A stretch of 64,000 nt of DNA from Pseudomonas fluorescens (GTDB lineage: Bacteria; Pseudomonadota; Gammaproteobacteria; Pseudomonadales; Pseudomonadaceae). The stretch is from contig NZ_JSAK01000018.1 in NCBI RefSeq assembly GCF_000802965.1, positions 62,001 through 126,000 on the forward strand, read 5' to 3'. Positions 17,132 through 28,309 of the stretch are shown in pieces. Both the position numbers and the translations under genes were made by a program. Below the pieces are notes generated by a model. That model was not told the DNA's origin. It saw only the letters and a program-made list of their open reading frames with translations, and ran no database searches. Position 1 is the stretch's first letter. Every line of letters begins with the position of its first letter.

Positions 17132-18284
17132 AGCCAAGCTCCTGGAGTACCTGTGCGTTGTGCTCGCCCAGTTGCGGCCCGACCCATTCACAATCACCGG
17201 GTGTCTCAGAGAGTTTCGGCACGATCCCCGGCATCTTGAAGTCTTTGCCGTCCGGAAGCTTGGCTTGAAGGAACATTTCCCGGGCCAGGTATTGCGGATC
17301 GCTGAACATATCTTCGGCACTGAATATTCGGCTGGCGGGTACGTCGGCCTGATTCAAGCGCTCAATAACAGTGTCCAGGGGCAACGAATTGACCCAGCGA
17401 TCAATCACTCCGTAAAGCTCGTCGCGACGGCTGTCACGCCCGTCGTTACTGGCCAGCGTTGGATCATTGGCCAAGTCTTCGCGGCCGATGATCAACATGA
17501 AGCGCTTGAAGATCGCGTCGCCATTGGCGCCGATCTGCACGTGTTTGCCGTCGGCGCTGGTATGAATGGAGGAGGGCGTAATGCCCGGCATGATGTTGCC
17601 GGTACGCTCGCGGATAAAACCGAACACGTCGAACTCCGGGACCATGCTTTCCATCATGGCGAAGATCGCTTCATACAGCGCTACATCCACCACCTGCCCT
17701 TGGCCACCATTCACCTCGCGGTGACGCAGGGCCATCAGCGCGCCGATCACGCCCCAGAGCGCAGCAATCGAATCGCCGATGGAAATCCCGGTGCGCACCG
17801 GTGGCCGGTCTTCGAATCCAGTGATATAGCGCAGGCCGCCCATGGATTCACCGACTGCGCCAAAGCCTGGCTGATCTTTCATCGGTCCGGTCTGGCCGAA
17901 GCCCGACAGCCGCACCATTACCAGCTTCGGGTTCAGTGCGTGCAGGACGTCCCAGCCCAGGCCAAGTTTTTCCAGCACGCCCGGGCGGAAGTTTTCGATC
18001 AGGATGTCCGCTTCACTTAGCAGCTTTTTCAGGATCGCCAGACCGTTCGGATGTTTCAGGTTCAGGGTCAGGGACTTTTTGTTGCGTGCCTGCACGAACC
18101 ACCACAGCGAAGTGCCTTCGTACAACTTGCGCCACTTGCGCAACGGATCGCCACCGTCCGGGGATTCGACCTTGACCACATCGGCACCGAATTCCGCGCA
18201 AATGCGCGAAGCAAACGGACCGGCAATCAACGTACCCAATTCAATGACTTTCAGACCTGAGAGCGGTTTGGCGGTGAACGGCAT
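17085..18284 (-). CDS. CaiB/BaiF family CoA-transferase (class III)
   Basis: A 399-residue class III CoA-transferase, the family that includes formyl-CoA:oxalate and carnitine CoA-transferases, which move CoA between acids through an aspartyl-anhydride intermediate. The N-terminus PLSGLKVIELGTLIAGPFAS and GADVVKVESPDGGDP are family signatures, as is ENFRPGVLEKLGLGW. The region GFGQTGPMKDQPGFGAVGESMGG precedes the expected catalytic Asp. The ATG at 18284 follows AGGA by seven bases; the frame opens earlier but that extension is not family-like. The acyl substrate cannot be told from sequence. It overlaps the downstream binding-protein gene. Confidence 0.88.
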   Translation of the reverse strand: MPFTAKPLSGLKVIELGTLIAGPFASRICAEFGADVVKVESPDGGDPLRKWRKLYEGTSLWWFVQARNKKSLTLNLKHPNGLAILKKLLSEADILIENFRPGVLEKLGLGWDVLHALNPKLVMVRLSGFGQTGPMKDQPGFGAVGESMGGLRYITGFEDRPPVRTGISIGDSIAALWGVIGALMALRHREVNGGQGQVVDVALYEAIFAMMESMVPEFDVFGFIRERTGNIMPGITPSSIHTSADGKHVQIGANGDAIFKRFMLIIGREDLANDPTLASNDGRDSRRDELYGVIDRWVNSLPLDTVIERLNQADVPASRIFSAEDMFSDPQYLAREMFLQAKLPDGKDFKMPGIVPKLSETPGDCEWVGPQLGEHNAQVLQELGYDASQITQLRKDGAI

Positions 18285-18432
18285 ACTGGATCCTGTAGGA
18301 CAAAAGACTGAGCGAATACAGAGTTTTAACATAGCCGACTGTCAGGCGCTCAAGGTAGATCGCCTTCAATTCGATGATTGCCTGTCGCATCGGTTAGACT
18401 TGCCGACTTTCCTCGTATCAAGAAGCCCGTTC

Positions 18433-18975
18433 ATGGCCCAGCCGTCCACGACCTACAAGTTTGAACTGAACCTCACCGACCTCGACCGCAGTGTCTACGA
18501 GACCGTCAAGCAGACGATTGCCCGTCACCCTTCGGAAACCGAAGAGCGTATGACGGTGCGCCTGCTGGCCTACGCCCTCTGGTACAACGAGCAACTGTCG
18601 TTTGGCCGTGGTCTGTCGGACGTGGATGAACCTGCCTTGTGGGAAAAGAGCCTGGATGACCGTGTCCTGCACTGGATCGAAGTCGGCCAACCGGACGCTG
18701 ATCGCCTGACCTGGTGCTCGCGCCGCACTGAGCGCACCAGCCTGTTGGCCTACGGCAGCCTGCGCGTCTGGGAAGGCAAGGTGATCCCGGCGATCAAAAA
18801 CCTGAAAAACGTCAACATCGCGGCGGTGCCTCAGGAAGTCCTGGAAACCCTGGCCAAAGACATGCCTCGAGTGATCAAGTGGGACGTGATGATCAGCGAA
18901 GGGACCATCTTCGTTACCGACGACCGTGGCCAGCATGAAGTCCAGTTGCAGTGGCTGCAGGGCGAACGCGGCTGA
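18433..18975 (+). CDS. yaeQ: YaeQ family protein
   Basis: A 180-residue cytoplasmic protein of the YaeQ family (E. coli YaeQ is about 181 residues), whose fold resembles PD-(D/E)xK nucleases but whose role is unsettled. The N-terminus TYKFELNLTDLDRSVYETV, the segment RLLAYALWYNEQLSFGRGLS and the C-terminal VTDDRGQHEVQLQWLQGER are typical. The open frame extends about 140 codons upstream, across the divergent CoA-transferase start, so the family start ATG 18433 is chosen. recJ follows 57 bases downstream. Confidence 0.92.
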   Translation: MAQPSTTYKFELNLTDLDRSVYETVKQTIARHPSETEERMTVRLLAYALWYNEQLSFGRGLSDVDEPALWEKSLDDRVLHWIEVGQPDADRLTWCSRRTERTSLLAYGSLRVWEGKVIPAIKNLKNVNIAAVPQEVLETLAKDMPRVIKWDVMISEGTIFVTDDRGQHEVQLQWLQGERG

Positions 18976-19032
18976 TCAGTCGCCGCCTCATCAGTTTTAT
19001 CCTACGTATTGAAGAGAAGCATCTGTCACCCC

Positions 19033-20742
19033 ATGCGCATCGAACCTCGCCTGCTGCCCGACACCCTGCCATTCCTCGGTGATATTCCGCCTCTGCTGAC
19101 CCGTCTGTACGCGGCGCGTGGCGTGCAGTCCGAGGCCGAACTGGACAAGAGTCTGGCGCGGTTGATTCCGTTCCAGCAACTCAAGGGCATCGAGGCGGCC
19201 GTGGATTTGCTGGTGACCGCGCTCGAGCAGCGGCAGCGGATCCTGATCGTCGGTGACTTTGATGCTGACGGCGCGACGGCCAGTACCGTGGGCACCCTGG
19301 GTCTGCGCTTGTTGGGCGCGGCTCACGTCGACTATCTGGTGCCCAACCGTTTTGATTACGGCTACGGTCTCACGCCGGAAATCGTCGCGGTGGCGCTGGA
19401 GCGTCAGCCGCAGTTGCTGATCACGGTGGACAATGGCATTTCCAGTGTCGAAGGCGTGGCGGCGGCGAAAAAGGCCGGTCTGAGCGTGCTGGTTACCGAT
19501 CACCACTTGCCCGGCGACGAACTGCCGCTGGCCGATGCCATCGTCAATCCGAACCAGCCGGGTTGCGAATTTCCGAGCAAGGCTTTGGCCGGCGTCGGGG
19601 TGATTTTCTATGTGTTGATGGCGCTGCGTGCGCGCTTGCGCAGCTTGGGCTGGTACGAAAACAAGCCGCAGCCGAACATCGGCGAATTGCTCGACCTGGT
19701 GGCGCTGGGCAGCGTCGCTGACGTGGTGCCGTTGGATGCCAATAACCGGATTCTGGTGCACCAAGGCCTGGAGCGGATTCGCGCCGGACGTGCCCGGCCG
19801 GGGATCAAGGCGATCCTCGAAGTGGCCAAGCGTGACCATGCGCGCATTACTTCCACCGACCTGGGCTTCATTGTCGGTCCGCGGCTGAACGCGGCGGGGC
19901 GCCTGGATGACATGAGCCTGGGCATCGAATGCCTGCTCACCGAAGACGCAGGCCTGGCCCGTGAAATGGCCGCGCAACTGGACGGCATGAACCAGGACCG
20001 CAAATCCATCGAGCAGGGCATGCAGCGTGAAGCGCTGGCGCAGCTCAAGGATTTGCCGGTGGAATCGATGCCGTTTGGCTTGTGCCTGTTCGATGCCGAA
20101 TGGCACCAGGGCGTCATCGGTATCCTCGCGTCGCGTATGAAAGAGCGCTATTTCCGTCCGACCATCGCCTTTGCCGATGCAGGAGACGGCCTGCTCAAGG
20201 GCTCGGGGCGTTCGGTCCAGGGCTTTCATATTCGTGATGCCCTGAGCGTGGTGGCGGCACAGCATCCAAGCCTGATCACCAAATACGGCGGCCATGCCAT
20301 GGCCGCCGGCCTGACGCTGCCGGAAGCGAATTTTCCACTGTTTGCCGAAGCTTTTGACGCTGAAGTGCGTAGGCAAATGCGCGAAGAAGACCTTACCGGG
20401 CGTTTGCTGTCGGACGGAACCCTGGCGGTTGAGGAATTTCACCTGGAACTGGCCCGCGCGCTGCGCCATGCCGGGCCCTGGGGGCAGCACTTCCCGGAGC
20501 CGTTGTTTCATGGGGTATTTCAACTGGTCGAACAGCGTGTCGTCGGCGAACGGCACCTGAAAGTGGTCCTCAGAAGTGAATGCGGTTCGGTCAAGCTCGA
20601 CGGGATCGCCTTTGGTATCGACCGCGACGTCTGGCCGAATCCGACGATCAAGTGGGTGGAATTGGCCTACAAACTCGACGTTAACGAGTTTCGTGGTAAC
20701 GAGACCGTTCAGTTGATGATTGCCCATATCGAACCGCGTTAA
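19033..20742 (+). CDS. recJ: Single-stranded-DNA-specific exonuclease RecJ
   Basis: A 569-residue 5'-3' single-strand DNA exonuclease acting in RecF-pathway recombination, base-excision and mismatch repair. The DHH phosphoesterase motifs are clear: VGDFDADGATA, ITVDNGISS and VTDHHLPGDE. The C-terminal DHHA1 domain includes the GGHAMAAGLTL motif, and an OB-fold follows. The length is close to other RecJ proteins. The ATG at 19033 gives the MRIEPRLLP start; the longer frame begins inside the yaeQ-recJ gap. Confidence 0.97.
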   Translation: MRIEPRLLPDTLPFLGDIPPLLTRLYAARGVQSEAELDKSLARLIPFQQLKGIEAAVDLLVTALEQRQRILIVGDFDADGATASTVGTLGLRLLGAAHVDYLVPNRFDYGYGLTPEIVAVALERQPQLLITVDNGISSVEGVAAAKKAGLSVLVTDHHLPGDELPLADAIVNPNQPGCEFPSKALAGVGVIFYVLMALRARLRSLGWYENKPQPNIGELLDLVALGSVADVVPLDANNRILVHQGLERIRAGRARPGIKAILEVAKRDHARITSTDLGFIVGPRLNAAGRLDDMSLGIECLLTEDAGLAREMAAQLDGMNQDRKSIEQGMQREALAQLKDLPVESMPFGLCLFDAEWHQGVIGILASRMKERYFRPTIAFADAGDGLLKGSGRSVQGFHIRDALSVVAAQHPSLITKYGGHAMAAGLTLPEANFPLFAEAFDAEVRRQMREEDLTGRLLSDGTLAVEEFHLELARALRHAGPWGQHFPEPLFHGVFQLVEQRVVGERHLKVVLRSECGSVKLDGIAFGIDRDVWPNPTIKWVELAYKLDVNEFRGNETVQLMIAHIEPR

Positions 20743-20746
20743 CCTT

Positions 20747-20870
20747 TGTGGCGAGGGAGCTTGCTCCCGCTGGGTGGCGTAGCCGCCCCAAAACCAGCGC
20801 CGAGGTCGATCCGCATCAGCCGGCATTGGGAGTGCTGCGCCCTCCAGCGGGAGCAAGCTCCCTCGCCACA
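20747..20870. repeat. REP inverted pair, family A
   Basis: The arm begins five bases after the recJ stop (20742) and its complement ends at 20870. The rest of the 341-base gap up to 21083 shows no supported gene; it should contain the promoter of the oxidoreductase gene. Confidence 0.9.
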
Positions 20871-21083
20871 AAGGGCGGTGTTGTTTGCGGGTTGCCTGCG
20901 TTTTCAATTCTTGAACCCTCCCTCATCCCCGGTTGTCGACTAGGCTCTAAGCACTGCTTGATTGGCCTTGTGACGTCTTGTCGAATTTTTTGCCCGCGGG
21001 GGCGGGTGCTGCACCTTTTTCCTGTCACTCGTCGACTATTCAATCAGAACCCTGGAGCCTGACCACTGATCGAGAGGTGCCCC

Positions 21084-22190
21084 ATGAGTCTGCTGCTTGA
21101 ACCCTATACCCTTCGCCAACTGACCCTGCTCAACCGAATTGCCGTATCGCCGATGTGCCAGTATTCCAGTGTCGATGGCCTGGCCAATGACTGGCACCTG
21201 GTCCACCTCGGCAGCCGCGCCATCGGCGGCGCGGGGCTGATATTTACCGAAGCCACGGCGGTCACGGCCGACGGGCGCATCACCGCTCAAGACCTTGGCC
21301 TGTGGAACGACGAACAGATCGAACCCTTGCAACGCATCACCCGCTTCATCGCCGCTCAGGGCGCCGTGGCCGGCATCCAGTTGGCTCATGCCGGGCGCAA
21401 GGCCAGTACCTATCGACCCTGGCTGGGCAAGCACGGCAGCGTCAAAACCGAAGAGGGCGGCTGGCTGCCGGTCGGCCCGTCAGCGATTGCTTTCGATCCA
21501 CAACACACGCAACCCAAACAGCTCGATGAAGGCGAAATCGCCGATGTCATTCAGGCCTTTGTCGACGCGGCCAAACGAGCGCTGACGGCCGGTTTCAAAG
21601 TGGTGGAAGTGCACGCCGCCCATGGTTATCTGCTGCACCAATTTCTTTCGCCTCTGAGTAATCAGCGGCGGGATCAATATGGAGGTTCATTCGAAAACCG
21701 CATCCGGTTGGTGTTGCAGGTCACCGAAGCGGTGCGTGCGGTATGGCCGGAAGAATTGCCATTGTTCGTCCGGGTTTCGGCCACCGACTGGGTGGAAGAC
21801 GGTTGGAACCCTGATGAAACCGTTGAACTGGCACGGCGCCTCAAAGTCCTCGGCGTGGACCTGATCGATGTTTCCTCGGGCGGTACGGCGGTCAACGCGG
21901 AAATCCCTACAGGGCCTGGTTACCAGACTCGTTTTGCCGAGCGCGTACGCAAAGAATCAGAAATCGCCACCGGCACCGTGGGAATGATTACCGAGCCTGC
22001 GCAAGCCGAGCACATTCTGCGCACCTGTCAGGCGGACATTATTTTCCTCGCCCGTGAGTTGTTGCGCGATCCGTACTGGCCGCTGCATGCGGACGATGAC
22101 CTGGGCGGGCGCAAGGCTATCTGGCCGGCGCAATACCAGCGGGCGACCCATCGTGATCAGCCCATCCATGAATCGGATTTGCGTGAATGA
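21084..22190 (+). CDS. Old yellow enzyme family NADH:flavin oxidoreductase (XenA/YqjM-like)
   Basis: A 368-residue FMN enzyme of the old yellow enzyme family, which reduces activated C=C bonds or nitro groups with NAD(P)H. The N-terminus LEPYTLRQLTLLNRIAVSPM, the cysteine of PMCQYSS (the redox-modulating Cys of XenA/YqjM), GIQLAHAGRKAS and the paired histidines of VEVHAAHGYLLHQF are the classic signatures. The C-terminal LARELLRDPYWPLHA closes the barrel. Length and motifs place it near XenA or YqjM, but I do not assign an exact orthologue. It is monocistronic, with a family B REP pair after it. Confidence 0.9.
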   Translation: MSLLLEPYTLRQLTLLNRIAVSPMCQYSSVDGLANDWHLVHLGSRAIGGAGLIFTEATAVTADGRITAQDLGLWNDEQIEPLQRITRFIAAQGAVAGIQLAHAGRKASTYRPWLGKHGSVKTEEGGWLPVGPSAIAFDPQHTQPKQLDEGEIADVIQAFVDAAKRALTAGFKVVEVHAAHGYLLHQFLSPLSNQRRDQYGGSFENRIRLVLQVTEAVRAVWPEELPLFVRVSATDWVEDGWNPDETVELARRLKVLGVDLIDVSSGGTAVNAEIPTGPGYQTRFAERVRKESEIATGTVGMITEPAQAEHILRTCQADIIFLARELLRDPYWPLHADDDLGGRKAIWPAQYQRATHRDQPIHESDLRE

Positions 22191-22220
22191 GGCTCTGGAT
22201 CAACTGATCGCAGCCTGTTT

Positions 22221-22310
22221 TGTAGGAGCCGGCTTGCTGGCGACGGCGATATATCTGACGCTTCAATGTTGATTGATACACCGGAATCGCCAGCAAGCCG
22301 GCTCCTATAG
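22221..22310. repeat. REP inverted pair, family B
   Basis: TGTAGGAGCCGGCTTGCTGG at 22221 and its complement ending at 22310. The same family occurs at 33538-33628, 35581-35646 and 59748-59834. It lies between two converging genes. Confidence 0.9.
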
Positions 22311-22331
22311 GTCGCTTATCGGTAAACCAAT

Positions 22332-22366
22332 AAAAAGCCCCGCTCTCTTTCAAGAGGCGGGGCTTT
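22332..22366. terminator. Bidirectional terminator between the oxidoreductase gene and glpD
   Basis: AAAAGCCCCGC ... GGCGGGGCTTTT, a GC-rich stem with A/T tracts on both sides, lies 15 bases past the leftward glpD stop. Confidence 0.85.
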
Positions 22367-22380
22367 TCAGCTATTTCCGA

Positions 22381-23919
22381 TTAGGCCGCTTCAATCTTGC
22401 TGCGGTTCTGCTCGACCTTGTTCAGGTAATCCTTGAGTTTGTCCTGTTCGGCAGCCGTGGTGAACAAGCCGAGCTTGCTGCGGCGCCACAGGATGTCGTG
22501 TGCGGTGGTCGCCCATTCTTCGCTGCACAGGTAATCCACTTCACGGGTGTAGAGACCACCGCCAATGTGTTCGCCCATATCGCCCAGGTTTTCTACGCCT
22601 TCGAGCATGCGCCAGGTACGGCTGCCGTAGGTTGTGGCCCAGCGCCGCGAAATCTCGGTCGGGACCCAATCGTACTTGTCGCGGATCAGCGAGCTCAGCG
22701 CCTGCGGGGTGGTCATGTCTTCGCCGCCCGGCAGGGTCGCGTTAGCGGTCCAGCTCGGCTGGATGTGTTGGAAGTACGGCGCCAGTTGTGCCAATGCCGA
22801 TTCCGCCAGTTTGCGATAGGTAGTCAACTTGCCGCCGAACACCGACAGCAGCGGCGCTTCGTCGCCACTGCCCGACAACGCCAGGGTGTAATCGCGGGTG
22901 ACGGCCGACGGGTTGTCGGATTCGTCATTGCACAGCGGACGAACACCGGAATAACTGTGCAGGATGTCGTCGCGGCTGATCTGCTTTTTGAAGTGAGCAT
23001 TGACCACGTTCAACAGGTAGTCGGTCTCGCCATCAGTGATCGCCACTTTTGCCGGGTCGCCGGTGTACTCGCGGTCGGTGGTGCCGATCAGGGTGAAGTG
23101 GTTCAGGTACGGGATGGTGAAGACGATGCGCTGATCTTCGTTTTGGAGAATGTGTGCGTGTTCACCTTCGTACAGTTTCGGCACGATCAGGTGGCTGCCC
23201 TGGATCAGGCGAATGCCGTAAGGCGACTCCATCTTCAGGTCGTCACGAATGAACTTGGCGACCCATGGGCCAGCCGCGTTCACCAATGCTTTGGCGCGGA
23301 TCGAAAACAGACTGCCATCGGCGCGTTCCAAATGAAGGTGCCACAGACCTTTGGTGCGGCGAGCGCTGACGCAACGGGTCTGAGTGTGGACGTGGGCACT
23401 TTTTTCCCGGGCGGCCATGGCGTTCAGTACAACCAGACGCGCATCGTCGACCCAGCAATCGGAGTATTCGAAGCCTTTGGTGATTTCGCTTTTCAACGCG
23501 CTGTCCGGGCCGAACTTCAGGCTTTTCGAACCGGCGAGCTGTTCCCGTTTGCCGAGGTTGTCATACAGGAACAGGCCGGCGCGGATCATCCAGGCCGGGC
23601 GCAGGTGCGGGCGGTGCGGCAGCACGAAGCGCATTTGCTTGACGATGTGCGGAGCCTTGGTCAGCAGCACTTCGCGTTCGGCCAGTGCTTCGCGCACCAG
23701 GCGGAATTCGTAATGTTCGAGATAGCGCAGGCCGCCGTGGATCAGCTTGCTGCTGGCTGACGAAGTATGGCTGGCCAAGTCATCCTTTTCACAAAGGAAC
23801 ACCGAGAGACCGCGCCCGGCAGCATCCGCTGCGATCCCCACGCCATTGATGCCGCCACCGATGACGGCGATATCGTAGACCTCGGCGAGAGGGGGCGTAG
23901 ACAAAATGGAAGTGGGCAT
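22381..23919 (-). CDS. glpD: Aerobic glycerol-3-phosphate dehydrogenase
   Basis: A 512-residue FAD enzyme on the inner membrane that oxidises glycerol-3-phosphate to dihydroxyacetone phosphate and feeds electrons to quinone. The FAD-binding motif DIAVIGGGINGVGIAADAAGRG is near the N-terminus, followed by SSASSKLIHGGLRYLE, a GlpD signature. The C-terminal domain includes the KLTTYRKLAE region. The start is ATG 23919 (MPTSILSTP); the frame opens 16 codons earlier. The 248-base gap to glpR holds a palindromic GlpR-like operator, so glpD is probably its own unit inside the glp regulon. Confidence 0.97.
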   Translation of the reverse strand: MPTSILSTPPLAEVYDIAVIGGGINGVGIAADAAGRGLSVFLCEKDDLASHTSSASSKLIHGGLRYLEHYEFRLVREALAEREVLLTKAPHIVKQMRFVLPHRPHLRPAWMIRAGLFLYDNLGKREQLAGSKSLKFGPDSALKSEITKGFEYSDCWVDDARLVVLNAMAAREKSAHVHTQTRCVSARRTKGLWHLHLERADGSLFSIRAKALVNAAGPWVAKFIRDDLKMESPYGIRLIQGSHLIVPKLYEGEHAHILQNEDQRIVFTIPYLNHFTLIGTTDREYTGDPAKVAITDGETDYLLNVVNAHFKKQISRDDILHSYSGVRPLCNDESDNPSAVTRDYTLALSGSGDEAPLLSVFGGKLTTYRKLAESALAQLAPYFQHIQPSWTANATLPGGEDMTTPQALSSLIRDKYDWVPTEISRRWATTYGSRTWRMLEGVENLGDMGEHIGGGLYTREVDYLCSEEWATTAHDILWRRSKLGLFTTAAEQDKLKDYLNKVEQNRSKIEAA

Positions 23920-23958
23920 CGGCAAGGCCTCGGGGCTTTTTGATTTTCTATATTTGAA

Positions 23959-23984
23959 TTCGAACATAAATGTTCATTTGCGAA
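23959..23984. promoter_or_regulatory. Probable GlpR operator upstream of glpD
   Basis: GAACATAAATGTTC (23962-23975) is a perfect palindrome extended as TTCGAACATAAATGTTCATT. It resembles the GlpR half-site TATGTTCG of E. coli and lies 40-65 bases before the glpD start, so it fits a repressor site released by glycerol-3-phosphate. Confidence 0.7.
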
Positions 23985-24062
23985 AATACTAGCCCATTAA
24001 GACGCGCGCAGCCAGTCAGCTTCGATTGAAAATACTCATCGAAGGGCGGAGAAAGGAAAATA

Positions 24063-24075
24063 TTCGAACATAAAA
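24063..24075. promoter_or_regulatory. Second GlpR-like half-site
   Basis: TTCGAACATAAAA repeats the half-site of the glpD operator about 90 bases further upstream, on the glpR side of the gap. A weaker relative (ATTCGAAAAAATA) is near 27586 before glpF. Confidence 0.45.
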
Positions 24076-24077
24076 GC

Positions 24078-24155
24078 AAAAAGATCGCAGCCTTCGGCAG
24101 CTCCTACATGGATATGCAATACCCTGTAGGAGCTGCCGAAGGCTGCGATCTTTTG
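24078..24155. repeat. REP inverted pair, family C
   Basis: Arm AAAGATCGCAGCCTTCGGCA ... CTCCTACA and its complement with a short spacer. The same family is at 46636-46715, 50247-50324 and 54855-54960. The right arm ends 13 bases past the glpR stop. Confidence 0.9.
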
Positions 24156-24167
24156 ATGTTGAAAGGG

Positions 24168-24923
24168 TTAAACGACTTCAAGACGAACCTTGTGCTGATT
24201 CAACAACTGCATCAGCGCAGGCGAAGGTTGCTGGTCGGTCACCAGGCAATCAACCAGGCTGATCGGCCCCAGGCGAATCATGGCATTGCGCCCGAACTTG
24301 CTGGAGTCAGCGGCGAGGATCACCTGACGGGCATTGGCTATAATCGCTTGGGACACTCGCACTTCCTGATAATCGAAATCCAGCAGGCTGCCGTCTTCAT
24401 CGATGCCGCTGATGCCGACAAGGGCGAAGTCGACCTTGAACTGGTTGATGAAATCGACGCTGGCCTGACCGACTACACCGCCATCGCGCCGCACATTGCC
24501 GCCGGTCAGCAGGACGTCGAAATCGTCCTTGGCGCTGAGCATCGAGGCGACATGCAGGTTGTTGGTGATGATCTTCAGGTGACTGTGATTGAGCAGCGCC
24601 CGGGCGATGGATTCGGTGGTCGTACCGATATTGATGAACAGCGAGGCATGATCGGGGATCTGCGCTGCGATCGCTTCACCGATTCTCTGCTTCTCATCGC
24701 GCATTTGATCGGCGCGCATGGCGTAGGCAGTGTTTTCGACGCTGGAGTCGTAAGCCGCGCCGCCATGATAGCGACGCAGCAAATTGGCTTCCGCCAGCTG
24801 ATTGATATCGCGGCGGATGGTCTGCGGGGTAACGACGAACAGCGTGGCCATTTCCTCGATGCTGACGTAGCCGCGTTCGCGGACCAGTTCGAGGATTTGC
24901 TGCTGGCGGGGAGGCAGATTCAT
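24168..24923 (-). CDS. glpR: DeoR-family repressor of glycerol metabolism GlpR
   Basis: A 251-residue DeoR-type repressor that senses glycerol-3-phosphate. The N-terminal winged helix-turn-helix is at about 5-57 ([20 protein letters not shown] and [14 protein letters not shown]), followed by the DeoR sensor domain with the sugar-phosphate isomerase-like fold. The neighbours glpF, glpK and glpD fix the assignment. It is read in the same direction as glpK, 95 bases after its stop, and is probably on the glpFKR transcript. Confidence 0.96.
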   Translation of the reverse strand: MNLPPRQQQILELVRERGYVSIEEMATLFVVTPQTIRRDINQLAEANLLRRYHGGAAYDSSVENTAYAMRADQMRDEKQRIGEAIAAQIPDHASLFINIGTTTESIARALLNHSHLKIITNNLHVASMLSAKDDFDVLLTGGNVRRDGGVVGQASVDFINQFKVDFALVGISGIDEDGSLLDFDYQEVRVSQAIIANARQVILAADSSKFGRNAMIRLGPISLVDCLVTDQQPSPALMQLLNQHKVRLEVV

Positions 24924-25018
24924 GGGGCGTCCTTGGGGCTGCCGTGCAAAATTTGCCCATGATGCCGCAGGAATCCGCTCCCTGCCAGTTACAACCGGAA
25001 ACGCGTCCGGCCCTTGGC

Positions 25019-26569
<1,551 letters not shown>

Positions 26570-26599
26570 TTAAGTGGGCAGTATCACGCGTCAACGGTA

Positions 26600-27451
26600 T
26601 CAAGAAATTCTTGGTTTGCCGTCAATGGCCGGTGTTGTGTCCTTTGTAGCAGCTGCGGTGCCTGGCAGATGGCGGGCGATGAGCCCGCGATAGGCCGCGG
26701 CACCGAGGCAAGCACCGACAATCGGTGCAAAAACAGGTACCAGGAAGTACGGGATGTCGCGCCCGCCGGTGAAGGAAATATCACCCCAGCCGGCGAAGAA
26801 GGTCATCAGTTTCGGGCCGAAGTCACGGGCAGGGTTCATCGCGAAACCCGTCAGCGGCCCCATCGAGCTGCCTATTACCGCAATCAGCAAGCCGATCAGG
26901 ATGGGCGCGAGCGGGCCGTTCGGCAGACCATTGTTATCGTCAGTCAGGGACATGATCACGCCCATGAGGATGGCGGTGATGATCACTTCAACCAGGAACG
27001 CCTGCGCGGTGGACAGGCTCGGGTTAGGGAAAGTGGAGAACACCGAGGCCAATTCAAGACTGGCTTCGGTACCGCGAACCATGTGGTGAGTTTGTTCGAA
27101 ATCGAAGAACAGGTTGCTGTACAGCGTGTACACCAACAAGGCGCCGCAAAAGGCCCCGGCGACCTGAGACAAAATGTAGAACGGCAGTTTGCGTTTTTCG
27201 AAGTCGGCGAAAATGCTCAGTGCAATGCTGACAGCGGGGTTGAGATGAGCCCCGGAAACCCCGGCAGTCAGGTAGATCGCCATGCTGACGCCGACGCCCC
27301 AGATGATGCTGATTTCCCACAGGCCGAAGCTGGCGCCTGCGACCTTGAGCGCAGCAACGCAACCCGTACCAAAAAAGATCAGCAGAGCAGTGCCGAGAAA
27401 TTCGGCCATGCATTGGCTCGAGAGCGATGGTTGTTGTAAAGCGGTTGTCAT
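26600..27451 (-). CDS. glpF: Glycerol uptake facilitator (aquaglyceroporin)
   Basis: A 283-residue MIP-family channel in the inner membrane that lets glycerol diffuse in. Six membrane helices are apparent and both NPA boxes are present: HLNPAVS and AMNPARDF, the second with the Asp-containing context of aquaglyceroporins. The N-terminus LSSQCMAEFLGTALLIFFG is typical. It is the first gene of glpF-glpK-glpR. Confidence 0.96.
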   Translation of the reverse strand: MTTALQQPSLSSQCMAEFLGTALLIFFGTGCVAALKVAGASFGLWEISIIWGVGVSMAIYLTAGVSGAHLNPAVSIALSIFADFEKRKLPFYILSQVAGAFCGALLVYTLYSNLFFDFEQTHHMVRGTEASLELASVFSTFPNPSLSTAQAFLVEVIITAILMGVIMSLTDDNNGLPNGPLAPILIGLLIAVIGSSMGPLTGFAMNPARDFGPKLMTFFAGWGDISFTGGRDIPYFLVPVFAPIVGACLGAAAYRGLIARHLPGTAAATKDTTPAIDGKPRIS

Positions 27452-27818
27452 TGAAACCTCATTTTTTATTTTCTGGCGCTTTTTTCAAATCATGGTCGAA
27501 GCGCGTTTTTCACTGAGGCAGGATCCCCATCCTGTTCTCGGCTGACTGTCGGGTGTTGCAATGAAACGATGGTGCATTATTCAGATTCGAAAAAATATAG
27601 ACAAGAAACGCTACTGTCAAAGGTCGAAAGTGAACCGTCAGTCACAAATTAACTATTAGTTGTATGAATGATCCTGGCTGTGAGTAGGAAAATGGGAGCG
27701 AGGGAGACGTAAAATTGCGCCAGGGTTTTCGAAACAGTCCTGTCATAGAGCCATTTGTGAATCAATGTCCTAGAATCGGGCGCAGTATTTTTCTACTGCC
27801 GCCCAGTCTGGAGCTGAC
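27452..27818. other. Divergent intergenic region glpF / ybaK
   Basis: No gene is seen in these 367 bases. It must hold the leftward glp promoter and the rightward ybaK promoter. A GlpR half-site-like ATTCGAAAAAATA lies near 27586, within an AT-rich stretch (27580-27665). Confidence 0.55.
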
Positions 27819-28289
27819 ATGACCCCCGCATTGGATTTGTTGAAAAAGGTTCGAGCCGAACATCGCGTGCACAGTTATGAACATGACCCGAAGGCCGCGT
27901 CCTATGGATTGGAGGCCGCGGAGAAACTCGGACTGGACCCGGCGCAAGTGTTCAAGACCTTGCTGGCAGCCAGTGAAAAAGGCGAGTTGCTGGTGGCGGT
28001 GGTGCCGGTGGGCGGGAGCCTGGATTTGAAGGGGCTGGCCCATGCGGCCGGGGTGAAAAAAGTCGAAATGGCAGACCCGGCAGCTGCGCAACGCTCAACG
28101 GGGTATCTGTTGGGCGGGATCAGTCCACTGGGGCAGAAGAAGCGCCTGCGTACTTTTATCGACAGCTCGGCCCAGCCCTTGGCGAGTATTTTTGTCAGTG
28201 CCGGTCGACGCGGTCTGGAAGTCGAATTGGCCCCCGACGTGCTCGCCGAACACACCCAGGCGAAGTTCGCCGATATCGGCCGCGCTTGA
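27819..28289 (+). CDS. ybaK: Cys-tRNA(Pro)/Cys-tRNA(Cys) deacylase YbaK
   Basis: A 156-residue YbaK/EbsC-family editing enzyme that hydrolyses Cys-tRNA-Pro formed by prolyl-tRNA synthetase. The invariant lysine region is QVFKTLLA, and [21 protein letters not shown] is the family signature loop. Length matches E. coli YbaK (159). It stands alone, with a tiny possible reading frame downstream. Confidence 0.94.
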   Translation: MTPALDLLKKVRAEHRVHSYEHDPKAASYGLEAAEKLGLDPAQVFKTLLAASEKGELLVAVVPVGGSLDLKGLAHAAGVKKVEMADPAAAQRSTGYLLGGISPLGQKKRLRTFIDSSAQPLASIFVSAGRRGLEVELAPDVLAEHTQAKFADIGRA

Positions 28290-28309
28290 GCTTATAAAGG
28301 AGAAGTCTC

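Noticed and set aside
18997-20907. 636-codon leftward open frame opposite recJ
   Set aside because: A shadow of recJ; it starts within the REP pair after recJ and has His/Gln/Arg-rich sequence typical of antisense frames.
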